64,000 nt of DNA from Cocos nucifera (taxonomy: Eukaryota; Streptophyta; Magnoliopsida; Arecales; Arecaceae): assembly GCA_006176705.1 (NCBI GenBank), contig QRFJ01000292.1:502935-566934 (forward strand). The letters are read 5' to 3'. Position numbers and translations under genes: made by a program. Numbering within the stretch: position 1 is the stretch's first letter; every line of letters begins with the position of its first letter. Below the pieces are notes generated by a model that was not told the DNA's origin, ran no database searches, and saw nothing but the letters and a program-made list of their open reading frames with translations. Shown piece by piece: positions 21,178-31,752 of the stretch.

Positions 21178-22330
21178 GAAGTCCGCCAGTATCTGAGCCT
21201 TGATCGATGGCCTGGGCCGGTAATTGATGTCGAACTCCGTGAGCTCGATCGCCCATTTGGCGATTCTTCCTGAAGCGTCTGCTCGGTGGAGGACGGCTCT
21301 TATTGGTTGGTCCGTGAGGACCGTGATGGTATGCTCCTGAAAGTAAGGTCGGAGCCTTCCTGGCTGCGATCAGAAGACAGTAAATTAGTTTTTCTAACTT
21401 GGAGTACCTGGTCTCCGCGTCCCTCAAGGCTCGGCTCACGTAGTAGACTGGTTGTTGCGCCTTCGCATCTTCCCTGACCAGGACAGCCGCCAGGGCCATT
21501 GGAGAGACAGCTAGGTACAGGAGCAGCCCTTCTCCAGGTTCGGGCTTTGCCAGCAGCGGGGGCGCGCCGAGGTAGTTTTTGAGCTCCTCGAATGCCTGTT
21601 TGCACTCCGCTGTCCAGCAAAAATCTTTCGGTCGCCTGAGGACCTGGAAGAAGGGCAGGCACCGCTCGGCCGACCTCGAGACAAAGCGGTTCAGGGACGC
21701 CACCTTCCCAGCCAGGCGCTGAACTTCCTTAATTGTTTTCGGGGCAGTCATCTCCTGAATGGCTCGGATTTTCTCGGGATTTGCCTCGATTCCGCGTCTC
21801 GACACCATGAATCCTAGAAATTTTCCGGAGGTCACGCCGAAGGCGCATTTGGTCGGGTTCAACTTCATCTTGTGCCTCCTAAGCGCACCGAAAGTTTCTT
21901 CAAGGTCGGCGAGGTGGTCTGTCGAGGCTCGGCTTTTGACTAGCATGTCGTCCACGTACACCTCCATGTTGCGGCCGATCTGCCCCTTGAAGACCTTATT
22001 GACCAAGCGCTGGTAGGTGGCTCCTGCATTCTTGAGTCCGAAAGGCATGACCCTGTAACAATAGAGACCTCGGTCAGTAATAAAGGTGGTCTTTTCTTCA
22101 TCCTCGGGCGCCATGCGTATCTGGTTATAACCAGAAAATGCGTCCATAAAAGTGAGGAGCTCGTGGCCCGAGGTTGCGTCCACCAGCTGATCGATCCTCG
22201 GCAGGGGGTAGCTGTCCTTTGGGCAGGCTTTGTTCAGCTTCTTGAAGTCGACGCACATCCTCCATTTGTTGTTTGCCTTTTTTGACGAGGACCACGTTCG
22301 AGACCCAGGTCGGATAGTTGACCTTCCGGA
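21152..22330 (-). pseudogene. Reverse transcriptase and native RNase H of element A
   Basis: Reverse transcriptase copies the element RNA into DNA. The main frame, 21152-22258, starts CVDFKKLNKACPKDSYPLP and contains FMDAFSGYNQI, YCYRVMPFGLKNAGATYQ and the catalytic YVDDMLVKS. The upstream motif SNVVLVKK lies in a different frame because of one extra base at 22276-22277. The native RNase H (LLLYLAVSPMALAAVLVRE) follows. Its first acidic residue is replaced, as is usual where a second RNase H has taken over. Another extra base at 21355-21356 breaks the frame after LIYCLLIAARK. Confidence 0.87.
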
Positions 22331-23150
22331 TGAGTCCGGCTTCGAGGAGCTTATCCACTTCTTCGGCGACCGCCTTCTGTCTTTCTGGGGCTTGGTGGCG
22401 CAACTTTTCTCTGATGGGTCGGTGCCTTGGGTCGATGGCCAGCCGATGTTCTATAACATCGGCGTCGATCCCTGGTACATCCGCTGGGGCCCAGGCGAAG
22501 ACGTCCGCATTCCTTCTGAGGAAAGCGACGAGCTGTCCCCTAACCTCGGCCGCCAAGTTGGAGCCGATCCGCACCTCATGCCCCGGGTCTCCGTCGTGTA
22601 AGGACACAGGGACGAGGTCTTCCGCAGGTTCGCCCCGTTCTTCAGTGAGGTCGTCGCGGACGTCCAGTCCATCAACAAGGTAAGGGTCGGGCCGGTCTCC
22701 CCCGCGCAGGGCGACTGAGTAGCAGTACTTTGCCAGGGCCTGGTCTCCTCTGGCCTCGCCGACTCCGTGGCTCGTCGGGAATTTCATCTTTAGGTAGTAG
22801 GTTGACACTACCGCCCGTAGTGCGTTTAGGCCGGGTCGCCCAAGGATTGCATTATAGGCGGACGGGGTCCTCACGACCAGAAAGTCGATCCGCGCCTTGG
22901 CCAATTTTGGGGATTGGCCCGCCGTCACCGCCAAAGTCACCATGCCTTCGACCGGAACGGCGTGTCCGGCAAATCCTACCAGGGGGGAATTTACAGGTCC
23001 TAAGCGGGTGTCAGGTAGGGACATTTTTAAGAAGGCATCGTAAAACAATATGTCCGCCGAACTTCCATTATCCACCAAAATGCGGCGTACATCATAATCA
23101 GCGACGTTTAAAGAGATTACAACCGCATCGTTATGTGGAAATCGGATCCC
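22270..23150 (-). pseudogene. Aspartic protease region and start of RT in element A
   Basis: The protease cuts the Gag-Pol polyprotein. The frame starting at 23078 begins MVDNGSSADILFYDAF. DNG is the active-site triad in the form often seen in Tat-type elements instead of DTG or DSG. Downstream are AILGRPGLNALRAVVS, the usual closing motif of the protease, and the start of the RT domain (EKLRHQAPERQKAVAEEVD, then WVSNVVLVKK). One extra base in a C run at 23148-23151 separates gag from this frame. Fusion of gag to pol in one frame is therefore possible in the parent element, but this is inference. Confidence 0.83.
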
Positions 23151-24891
23151 CTTGGGCGTCTGCCTCGGTGAAGGTCACGGGCTCCGAGGTCCTCTGCCTC
23201 TTCGCCGGTCCCTCGGATCCGTCGGTCTTTCCCCACTGCGGTCCTCCCGAGACGGTGTTAATGACGCCGAAGAGGCGGCCGATCCTCCTGCCGATCCTCC
23301 CCATTCGGCGGCAACATTCTCGGCCGATCTTCCGCTCTTTAGGTTGTCTTTGCAGGAATCGGCCAAGCCTGCCCCGCCGGACCAGCTCCTCGATTTCGTC
23401 CTGGAGCTGGATGCACTCCTCGGTATCGTGACCATGGTCACGGTGGTAAAGGCAGAACTTGTTGGGGTTGCATTTTCTGGGATGGGAACGCATCCTCTCC
23501 GGCTCCGGAAGTCGTCCCTTGATCTCCAGCAGCACTTGAGCCTTCGGGGCGTTGAGGGGGGCGTAGCTGTGAAAACGCCGTCGGAGGGGAGAACCTTGGC
23601 GGAGAGGAACCTCGTCGCGGGGGAGAACCTCGGCGCCGGGGGGAACTTCGGCGTCGGGGGGGACTTCGGTGCCGAGGGGAACTTCGGCGTGCCCTTCCGT
23701 CGGTGGGTTTCCCGCCCCCGAGCCCGTGAGGTGGAGTCCGGGCTCGCCCGCGACCAGGGGGAGTTCCGGGAGCGCGGCCAAGCTTCGGTGCGCTTTCTTT
23801 CTTCGGCGGGCCTTCCCGCTCTGCCTACTTCGTCGCTTGTCGCGAGCTTCATTATCCTTGGCCTCAAAAGCCTCCTCTGCCCGGGCATAGCTTTCGGCCC
23901 GAGCTAGCATGTCAGCGAAATCCCTGGGATATTTCTTTTCCAGGGAGAACAACAGGTCGTTCTTCTGAAGGCCGCCCTTGAGGGCGGCCATAGCAACTGA
24001 TTGGTCCAGGTTCCGGACTTCCAGCGCGGCAGCGTTGAACCGGGTGACGTAAGCCCGGATGGGTTCCCCCTCTTTTTGCCTGATGGCCAACAAGGAATCC
24101 GAGCCTCTGCGCGGCCGTTTGCTGCTGACGAAGTGGGCCGCGAATTGTTGACTCATTTGGTCAAACGATAGGATGGTGCCCGGCTTAAGCGCCGAGTACC
24201 AATTCCTGGCCGCTCCCTTGAGGGTAGAAGGGAAAGCCCGACACAAAATGGCATCAGGCGCGCCATGGAGCAACATCGTCGTCCTGAAGGCCTCCAAATG
24301 GTCGACCGGGTCGGTGGTCCCATCGTAGCTTTCAAAATGCGGGAGCTTGAAGTTCGGCGGTACCTGTTCCTGCATAATTTTCTGTGAGAAGGGAGGATCA
24401 GTGCAAATATCGTTACCGCGGGAGGAAGGAGTATGACGAAGTTCTTCTATGCGTCGTCCCATCTCCAAGAGCCTTTGATCCAGGAAATCTTCGCGATCCT
24501 TAATCCCCAAGGTCTTCTCGCGGAATAGGTGTGAAGCCTCTCCCTGGGTCGAGCCGCGGTCCGAGCAGGGGCTCTTTGCCGGCTGCCCTTCTCTCCCGAG
24601 GGCCGGAGGTCGGGTAGCCCACATCGGTCGCTCCTGGACTGGGTTCCCGGGCTCCGGGGAACCCCGCGCCGGTCGAGTGGGCGCCGGACCTCGCGAATGC
24701 GTGGCCTGCACTGCCTGCACCGCCTCCGTAAGATCGCGGACCTGCTGGGCAAGCAGGTCGAACCGCTCCGCATCTACCGCGAGTACGGAGCGGGCCCGTG
24801 TTGCCGGGGCCGGAGTGGGAGCGGACGGACCCGAACGGGATCGGGCCGCGGAGGCTGCCGACCTCCGGGTCGAGGCTCTTCTGGGGGGCAT
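23131..24891 (-). CDS. Gag polyprotein of element A
   Basis: Gag forms the particle that packages the element RNA. I chose the start at 24891 (MPPRRASTRRSAASAARS) because a matching MPRK start occurs in element C; an in-frame upstream methionine at 24981 (MFLKECS) is also conserved and cannot be excluded. The central retrotransposon-gag domain reads HFESYDGTTDPVDHLEAF, then GAARNWYSALKPG and RQKEGEPIRAYVTRFN. A proline-rich repeat of the EVPPDAEVPPGAEV type follows. Near the C-terminus NKFCLYHRDHGHDTEEC is the C-H-H-C zinc-binding motif typical of Tat-type gag. The frame is intact for about 587 codons and stops at 23131, where a 1-bp insertion breaks continuity with protease. Confidence 0.87.
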   Translation of the reverse strand: MPPRRASTRRSAASAARSRSGPSAPTPAPATRARSVLAVDAERFDLLAQQVRDLTEAVQAVQATHSRGPAPTRPARGSPEPGNPVQERPMWATRPPALGREGQPAKSPCSDRGSTQGEASHLFREKTLGIKDREDFLDQRLLEMGRRIEELRHTPSSRGNDICTDPPFSQKIMQEQVPPNFKLPHFESYDGTTDPVDHLEAFRTTMLLHGAPDAILCRAFPSTLKGAARNWYSALKPGTILSFDQMSQQFAAHFVSSKRPRRGSDSLLAIRQKEGEPIRAYVTRFNAAALEVRNLDQSVAMAALKGGLQKNDLLFSLEKKYPRDFADMLARAESYARAEEAFEAKDNEARDKRRSRQSGKARRRKKAHRSLAALPELPLVAGEPGLHLTGSGAGNPPTEGHAEVPLGTEVPPDAEVPPGAEVLPRDEVPLRQGSPLRRRFHSYAPLNAPKAQVLLEIKGRLPEPERMRSHPRKCNPNKFCLYHRDHGHDTEECIQLQDEIEELVRRGRLGRFLQRQPKERKIGRECCRRMGRIGRRIGRLFGVINTVSGGPQWGKTDGSEGPAKRQRTSEPVTFTEADAQGDPIST

Positions 24892-25002
24892 TTTTCTTTC
24901 CAGAAAAGGAATACTGAAGAGGGAGAAGAGAGATCCGGAGCAGGGGAAGGAAATCGTCGCCGAGCACTCCTTTAAGAACAAGGGAACCTCGAAGGTTCAG
25001 GC

Positions 25003-25018
25003 CCTTCTTCCAGCGCCA
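25003..25018 (-). other. Primer-binding site of element A
   Basis: Three bases inside the 5' LTR the minus strand reads TGGCGCTGGAAGAAGG. It starts with TGG as expected for pairing with a tRNA 3' CCA. It is not the tRNA-Met type. Related sites stand in the same place in element C (TGGCGCTAGAAGGAGG) and, decayed, in B and D. I did not assign the tRNA. Confidence 0.65.
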
Positions 25019-25021
25019 ATC

Positions 25022-26032
25022 TGTTGGTGCAGAAATCCGTCGCCGCCGGAGGTCGCCGGAATCGAGGCCGCTGAGGTCGCCGCCGGGGACCTGCAAAACG
25101 AAGTCCCGTCCGGAACCGGTGGGGTGGTGGCTCCGGCAGGACCCTCCGACGGTCAAGTTAGTTTCCGGCCAACAGTAATGGAGTGCTCGGAATGAGTTCC
25201 GGAGCTTAGAGATGAGGAGGAGAGCTTAGAGAGTCGAGAGTTCAGAGAGCTTAGCCTTAGTATGTCGGGAGGGGTCCTTTTATAGCGGAGCTTAGTTGAT
25301 GGTGACGGCTGTGCCGTCTGGCAGAGAGTCGTCGGGCAGCATGGAGTTCGGTACGGAGAGGAAGGCGTCGTCCGGTGGATCGTGGGAGCCATACTGGCAC
25401 GTCGTGGGCCGCATGGAGTCCGGTACGGAGAGGAAGGCGTCGTCCGGTGGATCGTGGGAGCCATACTGGCGACGTCGTGGGCCGCATGGAGTCCGGTACG
25501 GAGAGGAAGGCGTCGTCCGGTGGATCGTGGAGCCATACTGGCGAGTCGTGGGCCGCATGGAGTTCGATACGGAGAGGACGGGCGTCCGTCCGGTCTTGCT
25601 GCAGGCGACCTAGTTCGTCCGGAGGAGTTCGGACTTGTAACAGAGTTCGGCCGAAGGGGAAACCAGGGAGGAGCTCGGCTGGCCGAACGGGCGTCTGGGA
25701 GGAGTCCGTCTCCCGAAGAAGTCCTGCCGCTTGGAGTCCAAGGAGCTCGGCCGTCAGGAAGTTCGGCTGGCGGTGGGAGTTCGGCCCGGAGCCTGGCGCT
25801 GGGGAGTTCGGCCTCTAGGCAGTTCGGCCCGGACCTTGGTGCAGGGGAGTTCGGCCTCTAGGCAGTTCGGCCCGGACCTTGGTGCAGGGGAGTTCGGCCT
25901 CTAGGCAGTTCGACCGTGTTAGGGGCTCGGCCTGGCGCCTGGCGCCTGGCGCTGAAGCTCTTCAGTGGCTACTGGTTACATTGGGCTGAGCGTCGGGCCG
26001 GGCTTCGGCAGGAGCGGGATTTATCCCCAACA
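25022..26032 (-). repeat. 5' LTR of element A
   Basis: This LTR would carry the promoter for the minus-strand transcript. It has about 3.6 copies of the 72-bp unit (starts 25341, 25413, 25486, 25557), one fewer than the 3' LTR, and an extra 9-bp CTGGCGCCT repeat near 25940. A few 1-bp indels, such as those near 25470 and 25530, break the otherwise exact match. Confidence 0.9.
25277..25286 (-). promoter_or_regulatory. TATA box in the 5' LTR of element A
   Basis: On the minus strand the sequence is CTATAAAAGG, a near-perfect plant TATA box. The same string, in the same context, is found in the LTRs of C (near 56782 and 61371) and B (near 49030 and 54258), so it is conserved in the family and probably sets the transcription start. 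Confidence 0.65.
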
Positions 26033-26413
26033 AGATGGATGTAATCTAAAAAATTATGCATCTAGATATTTGGTAAATATATTTTAAATCTTACAATATA
26101 TGAAAAAATAGCTCAGAATGTTTCCTTCACGACACATGGCAACTTTTAAACTCCCTGATGCACAGTTCAGCAAAATACAGGAGAACCATGGATTGAAAAT
26201 TTTGTAGCCAAAGAGAATCCTTTCGATAGAAAATCCCAAATCCTTCAAATTATGCTTCTACCAAGATTAAGCCCTCAAAACCTCAAGGGACCAATTCACA
26301 CCTCCACAACTCACACAAAAACACCAACCGGAACCTCGGAAACCCCTCCAAACTCCCTCAGATGTTCTCCTTTCCCACAAATCTCTAAAAAATAGAATGA
26401 AATGAGAAGAAGA

Positions 26414-26415
<2 letters not shown>

Positions 26416-26477
<62 letters not shown>
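26416..26477. repeat. TA microsatellite
   Basis: There are about 31 uninterrupted TA dinucleotides. Frames made of alternating Tyr and Ile on both strands come from this repeat and are not genes. A T-rich stretch follows up to about 26590. Confidence 0.95.
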
Positions 26478-26481
<4 letters not shown>

Positions 26482-26589
26482 AAAGGCTTTACCTTTTGAT
26501 TTTTTCTATCTTTCCTCTTTTTCTTTTTTTTTTTCTTTTTTTTGTGTTGATTTTTCCTACGTTTACCCTGATTTTCTTTTGTTTTTACT

Positions 26590-26768
26590 GTCCTTAGGAG
26601 TTTCAATCGGATGGCTGGAGTGGCCGAACAGGGAAGCTTAGACGATGGCTTGGTTTTTGTGTTGGGTATTTTATCGTAGCTATTTTTTTTCTATTTTTTC
26701 CGTGCTTAGGAGTTGGGTGGGAGGCTTGGAGCGGCCAAATGGGAAAGTTTAGACGGTGGCATGGATTT
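26590..26768. repeat. Short tandem duplication
   Basis: Two diverged segments, about 26592-26656 and 26704-26768, share CTTAGGAGTT, GGAGYGGCC, GGGAARSTTAGACGRTGGC and TGG in order. The spacing is about 112 bp. Confidence 0.55.
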
Positions 26769-28759
26769 TGAATAGATTATTTATACATGACAGTCTAAAA
26801 GGGATAAATATATTATTAATTAACTTAAAAATAGATAAAATAATGGTTGGCCATTCACAGATTTAGAGCTTAAATTTTTTCATCCTTTAATTATTTGTAT
26901 GTTTTTCTACAAAAATTATAAAATATATCTAAATGAATTTTAATTTCAAATTTTAAATCTATTTTAGACTCTGTAATGTATTACTAAACTGATCCTATTT
27001 GGGTTCAAATTGGATCGAATATATCAAAAAAATTCATCTAACTGCCATCTCTAAATCTATTATCGCATTAAATATAGGATTGGTCCATTACACTTTTGGA
27101 CCCATGTGTTGTATTTTAATATATTTATTTTAGATTTTTAGATGAATTTTAATAATTTATGTTCAAGCATGTCAAATATTTGGATTTACTACATGTGGAT
27201 GAAAAATATTAAAAAATAAAGTTGATTGTATCAATTGGATGACAATACCTCATAAAAAATATTTTTTTAGATTTTCAAGATTAATTTTAGGATCTTATAT
27301 TGAAATATATAGAAATATTTAAATTTATGATATATGATCCAAAAAAAACTCAAATTTTGGTATAGATAAAGTTTATGATCATATAATAAAACCTATAGAA
27401 ATATTTAAATTTATTATATATTATCCAAAAAATATCCAAATATCAACATATATATATATATATATATGTAAAATCATGGATTATATTTGTTGATTAATTT
27501 TAAGATTTAATATTCAATAATAAACAATCTGTTAATGGGCTTAGGTCTACACAAGAGATATTCGGCCGAATAGGTTTAATGTTACACAAAAGAATGAGTT
27601 CAAAAAATAAGTGGCCAAGATTGGATTAAAACATATAGTTCATTTATTTTTAGAATTGGGTTTGGGTATATTGTTGGTTCAACTAAAGTTGGTTTAGGAT
27701 TGGGTTAGTAATATTTCAGGTGCAAGATGATATTTTATTATGTTCAATAATTTGCATATACAAAAAATTTTAAATTATTTAATTATTTTTTAATAGATAA
27801 AATTCACTAGCAAAGTAAGTTTAAAATCAATTAATGCTTCCCATGATGGTGACAAAAAATATGTTACAATTACAAAATTGCAATAAAGATTTATGGTGAT
27901 ATTTTTTTGGTGCAATCAATAATCAATATGGTAAAAATGATCAGCCTCCTAATGGTAAAGTTACAATACATTTTTTAATGCTATATATTTTATTTACTAA
28001 TATTGAATATATTTTTTATTAGAAAAACTTTAATATATCTATTATCTCAAAGTATAAATTAAATATATTGTTGAAGATGAAATTGATATAATAATTTTTA
28101 TAATTTTTAAAAAATTAGCTTAGCAACTAATTAATATCCCAACACTTAATCTTATAATGGATATAAAATATGACAGATTTAGTCCAGCAGTTGTTATTGA
28201 AAACATCTTCAATAACACTTACATGTTTTAGATTATATTTGATTTACAAAGTCGCAACGATAGCTTGTACAATTTCAAGATCACCAACATATTTTTAGAA
28301 AATGGACTTGAGCTTGATAATTTGCCAAAAAATTCTGGCACTGAACCTTCCTTTATGTCATGTTCAACATAAATCTATTATTTCAATAGCTGAAAAATAG
28401 ATTCATATTGAACTTCTTTAAAAATACAGAACACAACCGGTAACGTACCTTAGTTATTAGTCTTTTCTCATTTTTTCACTAAAGATAATTTAATTTTAAA
28501 TATTATGATTTATTTCTTCAATTATTTCGATTCATATTTTGTTATGGAATCTTCTTGGTACTATTAAAATTTTTTGGTAATCATATTTTCAGTTTAAATG
28601 AAGTGGTTATGAAAGATGAAGATTAATATAGATATTAATTCATTAGTTAATAAAAATATTATATATTATGTTATATAAAAATTTATATATTTATAAAATA
28701 TTTTAAATTTTATTTTTAATTTTAGTTAAATTTTATCATCTCTGTGAATAGGGCTACAA

Positions 28760-28943
28760 ATAAGTAAAGCTGTTCACGAGGTACTCGAGCTTGACTCGAC
28801 TCGGTTATTATCGAGTTCGAGTCGAGCTCAAATATGCAAGTCGAGCTTGAATAACTTTTCAAATCGAACTCAAGTAGCAGAATACTCGACTTGAAAGCTT
28901 GCGAGCCTATTCGAATATATATTTTTAATAATATTAATTTTAT

Positions 28944-28974
<31 letters not shown>

Positions 28975-29085
28975 TATTAGTAAAATAAGATTCGATTTCG
29001 AACTCGAGTATGACTTAGTTCATATTTGAGTCGAATCGATTTCGAGCTTTACCTATTTTTCATCGAATCGAGTTCGAGTATGACT
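28760..29085. repeat. TCGAG-rich degenerate repeat
   Basis: The stretch contains many variants of ACTCGAGCTTGACTCGACTC and its reverse complement on either side of an AT core (about 28915-28980), so it can fold on itself. Such repeats are common in plant non-autonomous elements. No clear ends or target duplication were found. Confidence 0.45.
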
Positions 29086-29639
29086 TAGTATCATTTTTAT
29101 AATTAAATAATTATATCCCTATTTTTGTTGAAGCACTTCTATCATATTTCACTCCAGCAAAATGCTTTAATAAGCGAGAAAGGAAAAGCCAAAGGACCAG
29201 CAAAGGTGATCCCCATATCCCTTTCTTTTACAAACACAAACATACCGATTCCATGCAATCCAACTCACATAAGAAAACCAAAACTTTCAACTATACAACA
29301 AAAAAAAGGCCATTTACAAATGTTTTAAATGCATAACAAAAACAAGAAAATTGTTTATTTTATTATGATGAAGGTCCTATTTGACTAAGCTTTTGGAGTG
29401 TTAGAAAATATTTTTTGACCCTTCAAAATTTTTTTGGATGATACAGTGATATTTGGTGAAAAAATAGAAAGTTGTTTTAGTTTTGTCAGAAATCTAAAAA
29501 GATCTAGAAAAAGCTCTATTTTGAAGCTTTCCTCAAAAATATTTTTTGACTAATATTAGAAAGTTATTTTGATTTAAATAATTATTTTTAATGACCAAAA
29601 TGCCCACTAATAAATCTCATAATTACATCTTATATCATA

Positions 29640-30115
29640 TCATATTATATTATTATACTATAAATATAATATAATATAATAATAAATTATAATATATTAT
29701 AAATATAATATAATCTATTATAATATTATTATATTATAAAAATATAATTTAATTTAATAATATCTAGCAATATAATAATAATATTATATTATAATAGTAT
29801 AATATAATATGTTATATTATAATTTATTATTAGATTATATTATATATTACATAACATTATATATTACATCATAATTATAATAATATTATATTATGGTATA
29901 ATCTTATATTATATTATATTATATGATAATAATATTATATAATATAATAATATTTTAATTATAGTATAATATAATTATATTATAATAGTATAATATAATG
30001 TATTATATTATAATATATTTTAGATTAGATTATAACTAAGATATTATATTATATTATAAATTATATTATAATTATAATTATATTATGTTACATTATATTA
30101 TATCATTATAAGAGG
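29640..30115. repeat. AT-only microsatellite-like tract
   Basis: The tract is built from TAATATAATA and TTATAATATTA variants with almost no G or C. No coding potential. Similar tracts lie at 31100-31210 and 33302-34135. Confidence 0.8.
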
Positions 30116-31096
30116 TAGACTGAGTTCCAATTGATTGAATTTCAGTTCATATTCTATCGAATTTTTGATCGTTGGATTAACATGCATCTCCAAAACACTC
30201 CTAAAAAGCAAATAGAGGACTTCTCATGCTCATTAGCTGAAAACGGGGTTGGACGTATGACACACGTATGAAGCAGGAGAATGAAGATGCCTTCATGCTC
30301 GCTGAAGATGCCTTCACGGAGCATGAAGGCGCCTTCAGGTCACGAAGGTGCCTTCAGAGAGGGTTCAATGCACAGACGTTCATCAAGATGCCTGCCATCT
30401 CTTTGAATCTCTCTCCCCCATTGGCTATAAACACCAATTGAAAATAATAAACATTAACTCTTATACAAACCATTCTAAGATAAATACAAACATCAAATAA
30501 TAAATACAAAGTTTCTATTTATTCTGCTGAGTTTGTATTTATTCTACAGAATTTATATTTATTATGGATAATTTGTATTGATTTGACCTTTGGATGGCAT
30601 GAAGGCGCCTTTATGCTTTATGAAGGTGCTTTCATGAGGGTTGAAGGCGCTTTTAAAGGTCGACTAAATACAAACTATTCAAAATAAACATAAACTCCAT
30701 AGAATAAACACAAACAGCGTATAATAAATAGAAACTTTATATTTATTATTTAGTGTTTGTATTTATCCTAAAATGGTTTGTATTTATTTCAGTAGGAGTT
30801 AGTATTTATTATTTTTAGTTAGTGTTTATAGCCAGTAGAGGAGAGAGATTCGAAGAGATGGGAGCATCGCATCAATATGATGTGCTTTTTCTCCATCATA
30901 TCTTTTTTTTTTAAATATGCTAGGTCAGCTAACGGCGAGAGAAGTCCTCCATTTTTTTTTAAAAGCTAGGTCAGCTAACGGCGAGAGAAGTCCTCCATTT
31001 GCTTTTAGGGGCCTCTTGGAGATGCTCGATAATCCAATGGCCAGAATTCTGATTGAATATGAACTGAGATCCGATCGACTGGAGCCTAATCTATCT
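30116..31096. mobile_element. Foldback element with 110-bp inverted arms and GAAGGCGCCTTC motifs
   Basis: The first 110 bp (30116-30225) are the diverged reverse complement of 30982-31096; both contain GAGAAGTCCTCYATTTGCTTTT in one orientation. Further in, 30430-30545 mirrors 30680-30830, so almost the whole 980 bp can fold about a centre near 30606. On both sides of the centre lie repeats of GAAGGCGCCTTCA and variants; GAAGGCGCCTTC is itself a perfect 12-bp palindrome. An extra short duplication, AAGCTAGGTCAGCTAACGGC, lies at 30923-30985. No coding capacity. Confidence 0.65.
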
Positions 31097-31752
31097 CATG
31101 ATAATAATATTATATAATATAATAATATTTTAATATATAATAATATATAATATTATATATTATATTTTTTATTATATAATATTATGTAATATCTTTTATT
31201 ATCATTTTATCATACCAAAAGTTTTTTTTTATTTTAGTTGCCAAATATATATTAAAATTCTAAAGCACTTTATAAATGTGGTTACCAAACAATAAATAGC
31301 TTTTTATAAAAACTCTACTTTCAAAAGCTTTACATTTCAAAAGCTCTACTTCCAAAAATTTCAAAAGTTCTACTAGTAATAGCAATCCCAAACAGGACCA
31401 AAATCTTCCATACCATATCTCTCCCCATGCACAATGTGTGAGAAGCTATCCATAATCCAAGGCGTCACCCTCGAGCTTAACCTATAAAATTAAAAGATGG
31501 TCAAATATTGAACTCTTCTAATAGCATAAATAATTTAAATAATGAATGAAAAAAAAAAATAGAAAGAAACATTGTGAATATAATTATTATTATCAAGACT
31601 TCTTCCAAGACATCTCCAACAATCTTAAGCATCCCATGGGATATTTTATTCAAATTATTCAAATAACCTTGACTTCCAGCCTACAATCAAACACTACATT
31701 TAACACCACAAAACCTATGTGCAATGTCCAACTATTTACAATAGATAATATA

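Larger units (their letters stand above)
17102..26032 (-). mobile_element. Element A: full-length Ty3/gypsy (Tat-type) retrotransposon
   Basis: The element runs from TGTTGGTGCAG to CCCCAACA, with LTRs of 1071 and 1011 bp and a 5-bp target duplication AGATG at 17097-17101 and 26033-26037. On the minus strand the order is 5' LTR, primer site, gag, protease, reverse transcriptase with its native RNase H, a second RNase H, integrase with zinc finger and GPY tail, a 115-bp tandem array, polypurine tract, 3' LTR. The second RNase H and the DNG protease motif point to the Tat lineage of Ty3/gypsy. The LTRs differ by few substitutions, so the insertion is young, yet pol is broken by seven 1-bp indels at short homopolymers. 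Elements B and C are degenerate relatives. Confidence 0.92.
26033..29372. other. AT-rich intergenic stretch, no gene recognised
   Basis: Apart from the TA microsatellite, a small duplication and a TCGAG-rich repeat listed separately, I see only AT-rich sequence with short frames. Nothing resembles a known protein or RNA. Confidence 0.5.
29373..31399. mobile_element. hAT-like or similar non-autonomous element with AT-rich core
   Basis: The left end reads GGTCCTATTTG and the right end, reverse-complemented, GGTCCTGTTTG. Sub-terminal sequences on both sides carry AAGCTTTTG and AGCTCTAYTTT-type strings in opposite orientation. The interior is almost pure A/T (29640-30115 and 31100-31200) with a foldback element at 30116-31096. 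No transposase is present. A target duplication was not resolved, so the superfamily is uncertain. Confidence 0.5.

Noticed and set aside
22230..24975. Long plus-strand frames opposite gag and pol of element A
   Set aside because: They are antisense shadows of GC-rich coding sequence; all recognisable motifs are on the minus strand.
26385..26641. Open frames on both strands with runs of Tyr-Ile
   Set aside because: They are translations of the TA microsatellite.
31400..31747. Possible LINE-like fragment on the minus strand
   Set aside because: A few residues looked RNase H-like, but stops are frequent and no diagnostic motif could be confirmed.
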